Assembly (NCBI GenBank): GCA_965240325.2
Contig: OZ251241.1
Coordinates: 124,001 to 188,000, forward strand
Source: Rebecca billardiae RCC1528
Taxonomy: Eukaryota; Haptophyta
DNA: 64,000 nt
Direction of reading: 5' to 3'
The translations under genes were made by a program, and so were the position numbers. The notes beneath the pieces were generated by a model. That model ran no database searches and had not been told where the DNA came from. It worked only from the letters and a program-made list of their open reading frames with translations. Shown one piece after another: positions 47,664 through 58,506 of the stretch (positions are counted from its first letter, which is position 1; the number at the start of each line of letters is the position of its first letter).

Positions 47664-49282
47664 ATGACCGCGTTCCGCGGTCCTTTTCCGTAGAACGAAC
47701 GTAGTTCGGGGCCCGCGGTGGCGGTGCACCCTCCGTCGCAGTCGTCCCGTACACGTGTCGTAACTAGACTCCATCCAGCGGCGCGCCGCCCCAGCGCCGC
47801 GCCGCCGCCGGCGTGCGCCGAGTGTGGATGTCGGTCGTCGGCCGAGCTGCCCTCATCACAGACGGCCCTTACCTGACCCCCTGCGCGTGCGCGACGGCCG
47901 ACAGGCGGATGCGACTCGGCGTGATCGACGCACGAGCGCGACTGTTGCACGCCAGGCCACCGGCGGAGCTGACTGACAGCCAGGGAGCCGGACGGCGCGG
48001 GACCGCGCGGATTCGACCGTTCGTTCGGGCCTGCCGCTGACCGTCGTCGCCGCGACGCCAGCAGCGCAGGAGTAGATGATCTGCAGGTCAGTAGGGTTCG
48101 ACCTGCGCGCCTGCGCGACGGCCGACAGGCGGGCGCGAGGCGTGAGCGACGCATGAGCGCGACTCTACGTGCACACCAGGCACCACGCGGCCGAGCTGAC
48201 TGACCGCGGGCCAGGGAGCACGGTGCGAGCAGCCATGCAGCACCGGTGCTTGCGCGCGCCGCGCGTGCACGGGGTGACACACCTCGGTCAGGCTCGGCAC
48301 GCGTCGCAGAGGCACGGCCAGCTCTGGGCACGCCAGGCGCCCAGGCCACGCGGAGCTGACAGCCACGGGGAGCCGACGGCGCGCGGGGCCGCGGCCAGTT
48401 CCGAGTTCGACTTGCGCCTGCTCTGAAGAAGAGTTCTGGGAGACCCTGGCGGAGAGGCATGGCAAGGGGGGCGTGTGGTGAAGTCGGAGACTCAGAGATC
48501 GATCAGTCCGGCATCATGCGCCGCTGCCCCCGAGCTTGCGAGAGCCCGAACACAGGGCGGCGGCTGCGGCGGCGGCGGCGCGGCCGCGCGCCGGCCGGCC
48601 GCGCAGGCATCGACAGGGCGCGGCAGGGGCGTGCGGAGTGACTAGTGAGCGGGCACGAACGCGATGTCGACGGCCGTCGGGACCCGCCGCAGACGCGCGC
48701 TCCAGGCGCCACTCGGCACTTGCCACGCGCACCTGCCCATCGAGCGCCCCCTTGGAGGCTTGGACCAAGAGTCGTCGCGGCTCGCTCGCCACCCCGAAGG
48801 AACCTGCGCGTCACGTGCTTGCGACGGCGGCAGCCGTTTTGAGCTCGCCAGCTCGGTAAGTCAGTGACTATGGAATGGGCTGGCAACGAATAGCTGCGCG
48901 GGTATTTTCAATAAGGCTTGCGGGTTTTAGACTCTAGATACCAACCGCCGCGAAGCCAAGTTCATATTCATCAAGGCGGAGGCAAACTATCACACATGAA
49001 CGAGAGTCTACCCACAAAATCGCGCTCGTAACGAACCGTTACACTAATGTCACGTCCAGCTGACGTCCAGATCGCACTTTACTTAAGGGAATCAGCTGGG
49101 CGCGGTTTTTTTCGGCCTAATAGACCTCTCTATGCGATCTCAAAAACTCGAAACTCGGTCTCCGCCAGCCCTAAAAATCGCCCCCCGTCCCTTTTTTCTT
49201 GATCAAAGATCTTTTTGAAACGTGGTTCGGGCCCGCTGGTGCGGGCTCCACGCTGCGCGCTCCGCCCTGCACCGCGGGCCAT
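47664..49282 (-). repeat. Dispersed 1.6 kb repeat, copy 2 (inverted)
   Basis: Inverse-complement partner of 13482-15144. It begins ATGACCGCGTTCCGCGGTCC and ends with CCCGCTGGTGCGGG and GCACCGCGGGCCAT. It carries three internal GC-rich subrepeats (around 47880-47990, 48100-48200 and 48330-48400) versus two clear ones in copy 1, so internal copy number varies. The central part is diverged or rearranged. AT-rich DNA and a TA microsatellite border it. No coding sequence is recognised. Confidence 0.7.
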
Positions 49283-49570
49283 TATTTATTATTATACATA
49301 TACATATATATAGTATATATCATCTCATTATACATATATATTATTGATGATATGGGCTAATATTGCCGTAGGGGGTCCAAGCCAGCAGCCCACTGATTTG
49401 TGATATTTGACAACCATGCGCCATGTAGGCGTCTGCTGAGCGTGGCGCTTGCGGAGTCCCCCTCAAATATGTCCCACAGCCCAGCCCAGCCGTCAGAAGC
49501 ACTAAAAACCGACTCCGCGTGTCGTCGCGCGGTCGTGCGCGCGCTCAGCGGCGCCCGCTGTGTCACATAG
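49283..49570 (-). other. AT-rich stretch and a short coding-like minus frame
   Basis: 49283-49350 is AT-rich. The minus frame 49357-49587 has a protein-like run (VFSASDGWAGLWDIFEGDSA, RLHGAWLSNITNQWAAGLDP) and ends GLDPLRQY before a stop. Its upstream end runs into the terminal repeat of the adjacent 796-bp element, so it may be a truncated gene. The GGCTTGGACCCCCTA near its end recurs at about 54323. Confidence 0.3.
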
Positions 49571-50366
49571 TACAGTCCTCTCAACAATAAATTACCCTAT
49601 GGAGAGCACACCTGCACATCACACCTTCTCCTGGCCGCCTAGGCTTGCATGACGGGCACCTGCGGCCCCAGCACTCTCCATTCGGTCGAGCTGCACCCAC
49701 CCATCATGACTTCAGCCGGGTGAGTGACAATTGGAGGACTCCTCTGGGCAGCACGTGAAGCCGGCCAGCTCGGACGTGACAGTGGCCGACAGGCTCTCGA
49801 CTGGCTCCCACACCCCTTTCAGCCCAGCTTGTAGCACAGCGCGCCGCTGATTTTCGGCGGAGCCTCGTGTGCTGTGCTACAGGGCATACCCAATCAGCAG
49901 GTGGGCCGCTGGCAGGCTAGGTGCATCTGGTGCACTGTGGTGGCCATTCCCCGACCACCACCCGCAGAGACGTGGCCTGCGCACTGAAACCGCACTGCTC
50001 ACGCCAGGCTGTGCTGCTAGGCTGGCTGCTAGGCAGTATCAAAGGCCATCCAGCTGCAGCGCCAGGGCCCACTATACAGCTGCTACACTCCCAGCCAGCC
50101 AGCCCACAGCCTGCTCAGGGGGTGAATTTCCATCCCTGCCTGCCCTCGTGGTGGTCCAGCACCCCCGCGCAGCACCCGTCAGCCGGTTGTGCACCTGCAT
50201 TCAATTTATCTGACTGACTCAGCCCACACACCCGCCCAGCTCATACCCACCTGGTCTGTGAGGGCTATAGGTGCAGTAACAGATAGCATGCAGCAGTGGG
50301 CCTCAAACAGTGACTGAGCCGGTATAGACAGCCAAACACAAGGGTAACCAATTGTTGAGGGGACTG
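49571..50366. mobile_element. 796-bp element with ~23-bp terminal inverted repeats, copy 1
   Basis: The left end AGTCCTCTCAACAAT and the right end (inverse complement AGTCCCCTCAACAAT) form imperfect inverted repeats that extend through TTACC, about 23 bp. The same block recurs, essentially identical, as a direct repeat at 51932-52727 (constant offset 2361 bp). No transposase frame is visible inside; the 114- and 98-codon frames lack motifs. This is the structure of a non-autonomous DNA transposon. Clear target-site duplications were not found. Confidence 0.7.
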
Positions 50367-50576
50367 ATCGCCGACAGCTCATTGCTGAGGCTGCTGAGTG
50401 CTGTGAGGCAGGGGCTGCAAAGTCGAGCGCAGCTGGCGATCCAAACGCCCTAATGTAGCTATAGCGTCTTCTAGTAGTCTGTTCGGCTCCACAACGCGCC
50501 ACTATGCAGCCTCCAGGCCACTGATGGCCGCGCAGGGGCCCAGATAAGTCAGCCGCCAGCCCACAGCAGCCAGCCG
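50367..50576. other. Spacer between element and minisatellite
   Basis: No gene or repeat is recognised. It contains GCCGCCAGCCCACAGCAGCC, transitional to the minisatellite that follows. Confidence 0.4.
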
Positions 50577-51190
50577 TCAGCTGTCGTGAGTGGCACAGCC
50601 GATGTTGATCGACTCTGGCGCGCCCCCAGCCGCTGATTCAGCGTGAGCGGGGGCTGCGCCGAGCCCGACGCGCGCGTGAGCGTGCCGTTGGGCAGCACGG
50701 GGGCCGCTCGTACCGATCAGCCGACCTATCAGCCGCCAGTCGTCAGCCGCCAGCCGCCAGCAGCCTGAGCCAGCTGTCGTGAGTGGCACAGCCGATATTG
50801 ATCAACTCTGTCGCGCCTCCAGCAGTTGATTCAGCGTGAGCGGGGGCTGCGCCGAGCCCGACGCGCGCGTGAGCGTGCCGTTGGGCAGCACGGAGGCCGC
50901 TCATACCGATCAGCCGACCGATCAGCCGCCAGTCGTCAGCCGCCAGCCGCCAGCAGCCAGCTGTCGTGAGTGGCACAGCCGATATTGATCGACTCTGTCG
51001 CGCCTCCAGCAGTTGATTCAGCGTGAGCGGAGGCTGCGCCGAGCCCGACGCGCGCGAGAGCGTGCCGTTGGGCCGCACGGGGGGCGCCCATGCCGATCAG
51101 CCGACCGATCAGCCGCCAGTCGTCAGCCGCCAGCCGCCAGCCGCCAGCCGCCAGCCGCCAGCTGCCGTGAGTGGCACAGCCGATGTTGAT
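50577..51190. repeat. ~190-bp minisatellite, three full units plus a partial unit
   Basis: Units start near 50577, 50770, 50958 and 51160, each with (C)AGCTGYCGTGAGTGGCACAG, GATTGATCGACTCTG-like and GAGCCCGACGCGCGCG blocks, then runs of GATCAGCCGAC and GCCAGCC. The last part decays into a GCCAGCC 7-mer tandem (51120-51160). Shadow frames encode repetitive peptides, but there is no sign of selection on them. Confidence 0.85.
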
Positions 51191-51931
51191 CGACTTCTTC
51201 CGTGAATTCGCCCACGCCGCCGTTGAACGTCAGCACGACGTGCGTGTGCTTCTCAAGGCGGGGCACTTTGCCGTGCTTGCATCCAACCTTGGCACGAGCG
51301 CCTGCACCAACGGGAACCTCACCCATCGTGCCGATGCCGAGGGCGGCCGGGCTTGATTGCTCTCTTTACATTACCAGGTACGTGGGTCGGCACCGGAAGC
51401 TTCTGATGAGCCGGCCGGCCGTTCGGTCTGGACCGGGCCCGGCCGCGGGTGGACGCCCGCCGACCGGCGGCGCCGGCGGGTCTTACAAATGGTACGATAC
51501 GTACAGTCATGGTCAGTACTTTAACAGTCATCCGTGGTTTTGAAAGGCTCATCCTTGGCTGAAGAGCCGCGCGGCGCGGGCACAACATGATGGCGAGTTG
51601 GCGGCGAGGAGTCACGCACGTGGCAGCAGCGCGCGTTCTATCCCCAGGCGACGCGGCGTGACGCGCGCGTGCATGGCACGGGCAAGGCCGCGCTCGAGCG
51701 GGCTCTCAAAAGAGCCCACGCCGGCTGAGCAGTGACTGTGCGCCACACTCCGCCGCTCGTGCGCTCGCCCCCGTGCGCATGCGATTGTGGATGCTCACGT
51801 GGCACCCCAACAGCCCTCTATAAAATGGGGCGCGTGATGGCCGGCTTCCAGGCGGTGATTCCAGACGTTCAACACATCGCCAAGCTGCCCGCAAAGCACG
51901 GCTGCCCTGAGACGCCTCCTCGTGCAATCAG
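51191..51931. other. Intergenic block with weak coding-like frame ending at an element
   Basis: The plus frame from 51837 (MAGFQAVIPDVQHIAKLPAK, then HGCPETPPRAIS) reads like protein and runs directly into the left end of the second 796-bp element. It may be a gene interrupted by the insertion. GC-rich repeats fill 51400-51480. Confidence 0.3.
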
Positions 51932-52727
51932 CACAGTCCTCTCAACAATAAATTACCCTATGGAGAGCACACCTGCACATCACACCTTCTCCTGGCCGCC
52001 TAGGCTTGCATGACGGGCACCTGCGGCCCCAGCACTCTCCATTCGGTCGAGCTGCACCCACCCATCATGACTTCAGCCGGGTGAGTGACAATTGGAGGAC
52101 TCCTCTGGGCAGCACGTGAAGCCGGCCAGCTCGGACGTGACAGTGGCCGACAGGCTCTCGACTGGCTCCCACACCCCTTTCAGCCCAGCTTGTAGCACAG
52201 CGCGCCGCTGATTTTCGGCGGAGCCTCGTGTGCTGTGCTACAGGGCATACCCAATCAGCAGGTGGGCCGCTGGCAGGCTAGGTGCATCTGGTGCACTGTG
52301 GTGGCCATTCCCCGACCACCACCCGCAGAGACGTGGCCTGCGCACTGAAACCGCACTGCTCACGCCAGGCTGTGCTGCTAGGCTGGCTGCTAGGCAGTAT
52401 CAAAGGCCATCCAGCTGCAGCGCCAGGGCCCACTATACAGCTGCTACACTCCCAGCCAGCCAGCCCACAGCCTGCTCAGGGGGTGAATTTCCATCCCTGC
52501 CTGCCCTCGTGGTGGTCCAGCACCCCCGCGCAGCACCCGTCAGCCGGTTGTGCACCTGCATTCAATTTATCTGACTGACTCAGCCCACACACCCGCCCAG
52601 CTCATACCCACCTGGTCTGTGAGGGCTATAGGTGCAGTAACAGATAGCATGCAGCAGTGGGCCTCAAACAGTGACTGAGCCGGTATAGACAGCCAAACAC
52701 AAGGGTAACCAATTGTTGAGGGGACTA
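51932..52727. mobile_element. 796-bp element with ~23-bp terminal inverted repeats, copy 2
   Basis: Direct-repeat partner of 49571-50366, matched end to end with the same terminal inverted repeats. The near-identity of two copies 2.4 kb apart indicates recent movement or duplication. The right flank is an AT-rich coding-like fragment, while the first copy's right flank is unrelated, so the repeat ends are set by the element rather than by a larger duplication. Confidence 0.7.
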
Positions 52728-53000
52728 GTGACATAGAGATTCAGCCGAATGTTACCTACTTGTCATTGCAGCTAGATGACGATACGCGGTCGGACTTACT
52801 TATTGACAAGCGCTGCCCCCTATCCGAAGGATTTTATGGTGAAAATACCGAAAAAGTGGGGCACTATGCTGTGCGCGTAGACGTCCATGAAAAACTACTC
52901 CAAGATCGAGTACATTACCCATTTAATTATGTAAATATACCCGCATATAAGAACATGTTTACCCACTTTGTATAAAATGTGGTTACTTTCATAATATGTA
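52728..53000 (+). pseudogene. AT-rich coding-like fragment, unrecognised
   Basis: An open frame continues from the element border with EIQPNVTYLSLQLDDDTRSD, then SEGFYGENTEKVGHYAVRV, VHYPFNYVNIPAYKNMF and a stop at about 52973. It has no usable ATG at its start and much lower GC than the window's genes. The composition and lack of a start suggest a truncated foreign or virus-like gene fragment joined to the 796-bp element. I cannot name the protein. Confidence 0.35.
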
Positions 53001-54345
53001 TTCAAGTACGTGCCTATACATGGGTACCTTGCTCACTATTTGCTGGGTCATCCGAATACGGAATACGGCGGCGCCGAGACGGCTCATGCTGCCACTGGAC
53101 TCACATCAGTGAGCGCCGGCCCGCGAACGCGGGCCTGATGCCGGTGGCGGGCTGCACGTGCTGCGGCACACGGCCAACTCCGCCACTGAACATGCCACCA
53201 TCCCCGTATGAGAGGCCTCTCCGCCGTCGAGGCTGGCGTGCGCAGATAGCTCGCCATGTGTGGCGGCTTCCTTGCCCGGTCTCAGGTGTCACCGGCACCG
53301 TCGCCGTTCGTCGTACACCAGCCCACGCGAGGCCGCCACCGGTCCACCTCTGCTGCGGCTACAGCGCTTGCAGTCGAGGCTGCTCCAGGTTACCCCTGAC
53401 TCGGCGAGCTGCTCGGTGGCGAGCGTTGAGCTCTCTGCCTCAGCTGCCGCGCCCAGCGCGCACGCCTGCCCCGAGCACCATGCAGTCCGCGCGCTGCTCC
53501 AAGACGGCCGCCAACAGTGGCGCCGGCACTCCCGAGACGAAGACACGGTGTACAGGTGTGGCAGCGGCCATAGCGGAGCTTTGCGGCGCGCGTCTGCTCC
53601 GCAGCAAGCTTGACGTTCGTGACAAGGTGCACGCTCTTCGCCTCAGGGCAGCTCGGCTGCTGCATGCAGCCAAGCGGCACGCCAAGTGGCACAACAAACA
53701 AGCCGACGCGTGCCAGCTGGAGCTTCTGGCGGTACTACTGTGGGCTGGAAGACAGGCCCCGCACGTACACAGGGTCGCCGAGCTTGCTTACCACCCACGA
53801 CTGCCGCGCGCTCCCGTTTGCGCACGAGCAGCCAGCGATCACGCGAGTGCATGCGCAGCGCGTGGGGAGGTGAGCACTGCACGCACCGGGCCAAGCGTCG
53901 GGGGCTGACTCATTCTCCTCATGAACTGATGGAACCAGTAGGGAACCAGGGCGCAGCGTGCACGGTTCACCTGGAACCGGGGCTGCGTTGTCCGCGCTCA
54001 TCCGGATGAGAGTTCGAACGGCGCGCAGAGCGGGGCTGTGAGGTTCAAGATGTCCGGTGAGAGCGAGCTGCCAGCGATCATTTGGCCGAACGCTGCCATG
54101 GTGGCCACCCTGACTCGCCCGCCCGCGCGCCTCTGACGCCAGAGCGCGCTCCGCCGCGCCGACGCGACGATGAAGTCCACCGCCCAGGCGTGCTGCTCGC
54201 CCGATCTCGGGCTCGACCGTGCTCTGAACGGCCGCGGCCGTGCTTGCCGCAATTCGAGGCCAAAATGTTCGGAAATGCTCAGCGCGAAATCGGTCAGTCG
54301 ATTTTCGATTTTAAATTCCGCGGCTTGGACCCCCTAAATTATTGG
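53001..54345 (+). other. Coding-like stretches with no recognised gene
   Basis: The plus frame ending at 53908 contains AAIAELCGARLLRSKLDVRD and HALRLRAARLLHAAKRHAKW, helical and coding-like. Near 54240-54340 a plus frame reads FEAKMFGNAQREIGQSIFD followed by GLDPLNYW, at lower GC. It also carries GGCTTGGACCCCCTA, shared with 49366. No domain was recognised. These are probably remnants of a repeated gene or element. Confidence 0.3.
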
Positions 54346-54381
54346 CGCGCGGCCGCGCCGCGCGCGCGCCGGCGCGACGAC

Positions 54382-54384
<3 letters not shown>

Positions 54385-54438
<54 letters not shown>
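54385..54438. repeat. (AT)27 microsatellite
   Basis: 54 bp of AT dinucleotide follow a GC-rich palindromic stretch (CGCGCGCGCCGGCGCG). No function is evident. Confidence 0.95.
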
Positions 54439-54443
<5 letters not shown>

Positions 54444-54961
54444 CGCGCTGCGGCATCATCGCGATAGATCGTCGGCCGGTATATCGCGATCGAATGTGTG
54501 AGCGCCGCTGCCAGGCCCAGCATCCCAGGGCCAACGCCAGCGTGCGGTGATCTCATGCGCGCGCGCGCGAGGGCGGAGGTCGAGGACGAGGGGCGACCGC
54601 CGCCTCCGCCGGGGTCCGACGCGCCATCCTCAATTCCGTATTCTGCTCGCGTAACTGTGACACGCCGTCCGAGCCCGAGCGAGCCGCATCGCTGTGGTCC
54701 GCAACGAGAGCCAGCCGCTGCTGAGCCCTGCGGCTGCAGCGCTGTCCCCCTGCTGCTCGGCGGCGGCCTCGCCAGCGCGCCCACACTGCCCACAGCCGTC
54801 CGCGGCACCTGCGTACACGGGACGGCGCCGAGCCCCAGGGCAGCTGCGCACCGCCAGCCTCGGCCACCGCCGGCACGCCCGCCGCGCCTGCGCGGGGCAG
54901 CCCTCGCGCGCAGCCGCGCCGCGCTTGCGTGCGCCGTCACCCGCTGCCGTCGCCGCCGCCG
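54439..54961. other. Intergenic, 3' flank of PRPF31
   Basis: About 520 GC-rich bases past the PRPF31 stop (54962). Frames across this stretch are read-through of the gene's shadow frames. No gene recognised. Confidence 0.4.
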
Positions 54962-56599
54962 TCACCTGCTTGGCTGGCCGTGGCTGAAGAAGGCGGCGGC
55001 GCGCGAGAAGTACGTCTCCGTGCCCTCGGCGCCCTGCTGCCGCTCCGCGGCGGCGGTCGGGTTGACGAGCTCGATGCCCTGCACCGGCGTGAAGGCGAGC
55101 GTCGAGGTGAGGCCTGCGCAGCGCGGCGCGGCCGCGGCGCGCACAGCAGCGGCGATCCGTGAGCGGCTCCGCCGACGCGGCCCGGCCGCGCGCGCGCGCG
55201 AGCGCGCGCCGCGCGCACCGCCTGTGGCGCCGCTGCTGCCCGCCTGCCCCCGCTGCATGAGCGCCGCCTGCTCGCGCACCACCTTGGGCTGCGCCGTCTT
55301 CTGCTGCTTCGCGACGAGCCGCACCTTCCCCGTGCTCTGCGCCTTGCCCAGCGTGCCGATGCCCTCCTCGTCCAGCCCGAAGCTCTCCTCCTGCACCGCA
55401 AACGTGACGCGGTTAGCCTGCACGCGCATGTCGGTCATCTCGGTGCGCTCCTTGCGCTTGCGCGCGCGCGCGCCGCCGCGCTTGCGCGTGTTCTTCGCCT
55501 CGGGCACTGGGAGCGCCTTGGGCACCTTGAACGGCGCGGGCTCCTGCCACTTGTCCAGCTTGGACAGGATCTCCTCGCGGAACTTGGCGCCGGTCGAGCG
55601 CTCGGGCGCGCCGTCCGAGCCGTGCGCGCCAAAGCCGTCGACGCGCGCGGCGAGCGTGCACCGGCCGGCGACGAGGCGGACGACGCGCGGGCGCAGCGCG
55701 GGCGGCGTGCTCTGCACGAGGGCGCACTGCATCAGGAACCCCGTGTGCGCCAGCTGCCCGCCCGACGCCAGCCCGCCCAGCGTCTTCCGCTTCACGCCGA
55801 GCGCCTGCACGATGCCCGCCGGCAGCGCGGCCAGCTTGGTCAGACCGCCCGCGGCGCCGATCAGCCGCGCGGCGACGTCCGCGCCGACGATCTCGGTGAG
55901 GTTGGGCGCGACGGCGTGCATGCGGGACTCGACGTACCGCAGTATCTTCGCCTTCGCCTCGGCGAGCGCGAGCACGTCCTCGCACTGCGCCAGCGCCTTG
56001 GCGAGCGCGGGCGGCGGCAGCGGCGTGCCCGAGGTGGTCGAGGCCGTGACCGTCACCACCATCACCGTCGCGGCGGGGACGACGCCCTCGAGCTCGACGT
56101 TGGTCAGGTCGGTCTCGTTGCCGATCTTGAGCACCACCCGCGCGTAGTCCAGCGGGTGCACCACCAGCGACTCCAGCTCGGGGAAGCGCTGCGCGTACAC
56201 GCCGCGCACCTCGCGCACCAGCACCTCCGTCTCCAGCTCGATCTCGACCGCCACCTCGTTGCAGGAGACGAGGACGGAGTACTCGGGGTGCGCCTCGGTG
56301 AGCGGCGTGACGGACTCGCCGCCCGCACGCGCGGACGCGCCCGCGTCGCCGCCCTCGTCCGCGCGGAGCAGCTCGTCGATGCGCGCGACGAGCGCGCACA
56401 GCCGTTCCGAGCGCAGCAGGTTGTGCGAGACGGCGCGCACGCCGGGCACGTCCGCCATCTGCACGTCTGCGCCGGCGTCGGCGGCGTCGGCGGCGTCATC
56501 GTCTGCGCCAGCGCCCTCACCGCCGCGCCCCGCGCCGCCGCCCTCGTCCTCCTGCTCGTCGTCGAGGTCGTCGAGGTCGTCGAGGAAGTCCTGCAGCAT
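54962..56599 (-). CDS. PRPF31: U4/U6 snRNP protein Prp31
   Basis: Two exons (55219-56599, 54962-55113; 105-bp GT-AG intron, phase 1) give 510 aa. The N terminus is acidic (DFLDDLDDLDDEQEDEG). A coiled NOSIC-type region and the Nop domain follow: APNLTEIVGADVAARLIGAA, GGLTKLAALPAGIVQALGVK, THTGF-like HTGFLMQCALVQ and RPRVVRLVAGRCTLAARVD. The C-terminal part has a basic KNTRKRGGARARKRKERTEM stretch, then LAFTPVQGIELVNP and a YFSRAAAFF end, as in Prp31. The protein binds 15.5K and U4 snRNA and joins U4/U6 to U5 in the tri-snRNP, in the nucleus. A 90-bp polypurine tract lies just upstream of the start. A gene-wide Ala/Gly bias reflects the base composition. Confidence 0.93.
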   Translation of the reverse strand: MLQDFLDDLDDLDDEQEDEGGGAGRGGEGAGADDDAADAADAGADVQMADVPGVRAVSHNLLRSERLCALVARIDELLRADEGGDAGASARAGGESVTPLTEAHPEYSVLVSCNEVAVEIELETEVLVREVRGVYAQRFPELESLVVHPLDYARVVLKIGNETDLTNVELEGVVPAATVMVVTVTASTTSGTPLPPPALAKALAQCEDVLALAEAKAKILRYVESRMHAVAPNLTEIVGADVAARLIGAAGGLTKLAALPAGIVQALGVKRKTLGGLASGGQLAHTGFLMQCALVQSTPPALRPRVVRLVAGRCTLAARVDGFGAHGSDGAPERSTGAKFREEILSKLDKWQEPAPFKVPKALPVPEAKNTRKRGGARARKRKERTEMTDMRVQANRVTFAVQEESFGLDEEGIGTLGKAQSTGKVRLVAKQQKTAQPKVVREQAALMQRGQAGSSGATGGARGARSRARAAGPRRRSRSRIAAAVRAAAAPRCAGLTSTLAFTPVQGIELVNPTAAAERQQGAEGTETYFSRAAAFFSHGQPSR

Positions 56600-56689
56600 G
56601 GCGGCCGGGCGCGCGAAGACTTACTTGCGAGTTGGCAGGCCCCTTATAACGGGGGTGGACTCCATTTTTAACTTTGCGACGGCGCGAAA

Positions 56690-56785
56690 AGGGAAAGAGA
56701 GAGGGAGGAAGAGGGAGGAAGAAGGGGGAGAAGAGGGAGGGAAAAAGAGGGAGAAAGGAAAGAGAGAGGGAGGAATTGGAGGATG
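56690..56785. promoter_or_regulatory. Polypurine (GA-rich) tract upstream of PRPF31
   Basis: About 95 bases are almost only G and A on the plus strand (GGGAGGAAGAGGGAGGAAG and similar), starting 91 bp upstream of the PRPF31 ATG. GA/CT tracts are common in eukaryotic core promoters, but a direct role is not shown. Confidence 0.45.
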
Positions 56786-58506
56786 TGAATATGCGGTTAT
56801 CACTCTCACGCGGGCCGCACCGGCGGTCGGCGGAGGTGTCACTCACCGTCAGCCCACGCCACAACGGTACTTACCGCGCGCCTCACCGCAGTCACCGCTG
56901 CTTACCACTGCTACGCCAGCACAGTCCCTGCGGCCTGCCTGATTAGTGATTGCGCGCGCGCCCACGCCCACGCGGCACACGGCCACGCACCCGGCCACAC
57001 CTGCCACACGCACTGTCAGCAGTGTGAGTGGGGCGGTGCGCGCGGCCAGGCACACGCGCCGGCCACGGCCGCAACCTCGCGCGACGGCCACTGCTGTGGC
57101 GCCACTGCTGCGGCGCCGCACGCGGGTGCTGCTCCGCGCGCGCGGCTCTCTCCCCCTCCGCCGCGATGATACACACCGCGCGCAGCACGCGTCGCTGCGC
57201 CCGTGCGCCGTGGGCACACATAATCCAGGTTGAGCGTCGCCGAGGTGTTGGCGAGGAGCGCCGCCGCCAGCGCAGTCATCGGCTGTAACACTCGACCCAC
57301 CGCCACCAGCCGCATCGCTTGGACTGGCACCGTCATGGCGACAGACGGCGTGAGGGGGCGATGCAGGCGGGTTGCTGTAAGCGACAGCGTCCCGGCCGCG
57401 CTCCGCTCACGCAGTGCCATCCGCTGCGCCATTAGCACAGCGACTCACGCCGCACTGCCAGCATGCACTGCCCTGTCCTGAGACTTAGAACTTGCATTGG
57501 CTGCTGACATCGGCAGTGCCATCACTGTCACTGCCAAACTGTCGAGAGGTGCACATGAAGCAGCGGCTCCGGCCGTGACGCGCGGCCCTCTAATCTCTAT
57601 CCGTACTTCTGAGTAAATTTGACTGAGTATGATTCTATCAGTGAGTCTGGAGCGTGCTCACACTCGAGTCTCGATGCTGCCGGCGCTGCGGCGCAGTCGC
57701 CAGTCGGCGCCGTGCCATGTGGCACATGATGCCGATCAGCCGATCAGAAGCTGAAGCGTGATGACGACGATAACACGGCGCCGGCAAAGCAGGACTTGAG
57801 AGCACTGCAGCACCCTGCACTGCTACGTCGCGACGACAATGAGATGGAGAACAACTACGCAGGTGAGCGCCAAATGGCAGCAGCAGCTGACGGTGCGCAG
57901 CAGCCGATTGCGTTTCGCCGTTATGCCCAGGCAGCATATCCCGGCGGGGCGTTGTGATGTTGAGATGATTGACCTCGTTGAAGCGCGCTCGGCCGCACCT
58001 CGACCACCGCACAACGATGCAGATTGGCGGCGTGAGCGTAGCAGTGGCCACAAGATCGCTCGCAGCTTCAGGCGACCCACACACGGCGAGCTCGATGCAA
58101 GACGTGAAATGTATGCGAGAGTGGCGAGCGCTCGCCTGACTCGCGAAGACGCCAGACGATGGGGGTGTCGGAACACCCGAATCATCGTCACCCGCCCGTG
58201 CGAGAGCGCGCGCTGCGACCCGGCCGCGTGGCCACTGCGAGGAGCGGATGGAGGAGACGATCCTGCCATCGGAAAGGGTTGAGCAGAGCTCCCTGCTCAC
58301 GATGCATCGCATCGCATCGGGATATCAAGCCGCTGGAACGCCCGCAGGCCGCGGAACCCGCACGAGCGTGGCTGACGAAAGACATGATGCGTTGACGCGT
58401 CGTGCCACAACCGGGCCGCGAGGGCCGGTGCGCTTCGCGAACCGTCGCAACTTTCGTCCATATCTGGAGACTGGTGTTTGGTATGAGCGAGCGGCTTCTC
58501 TATTGA

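Noticed and set aside
51819-51826. TATAAAAT as a promoter TATA box
   Set aside because: It overlaps the nearest ATG, with no room for a transcript start, and no supported gene follows.
57638-58312. 224-codon minus-strand frame
   Set aside because: No domain or hydropathy pattern. The plus strand of the same region holds more convincing, though broken, coding fragments.
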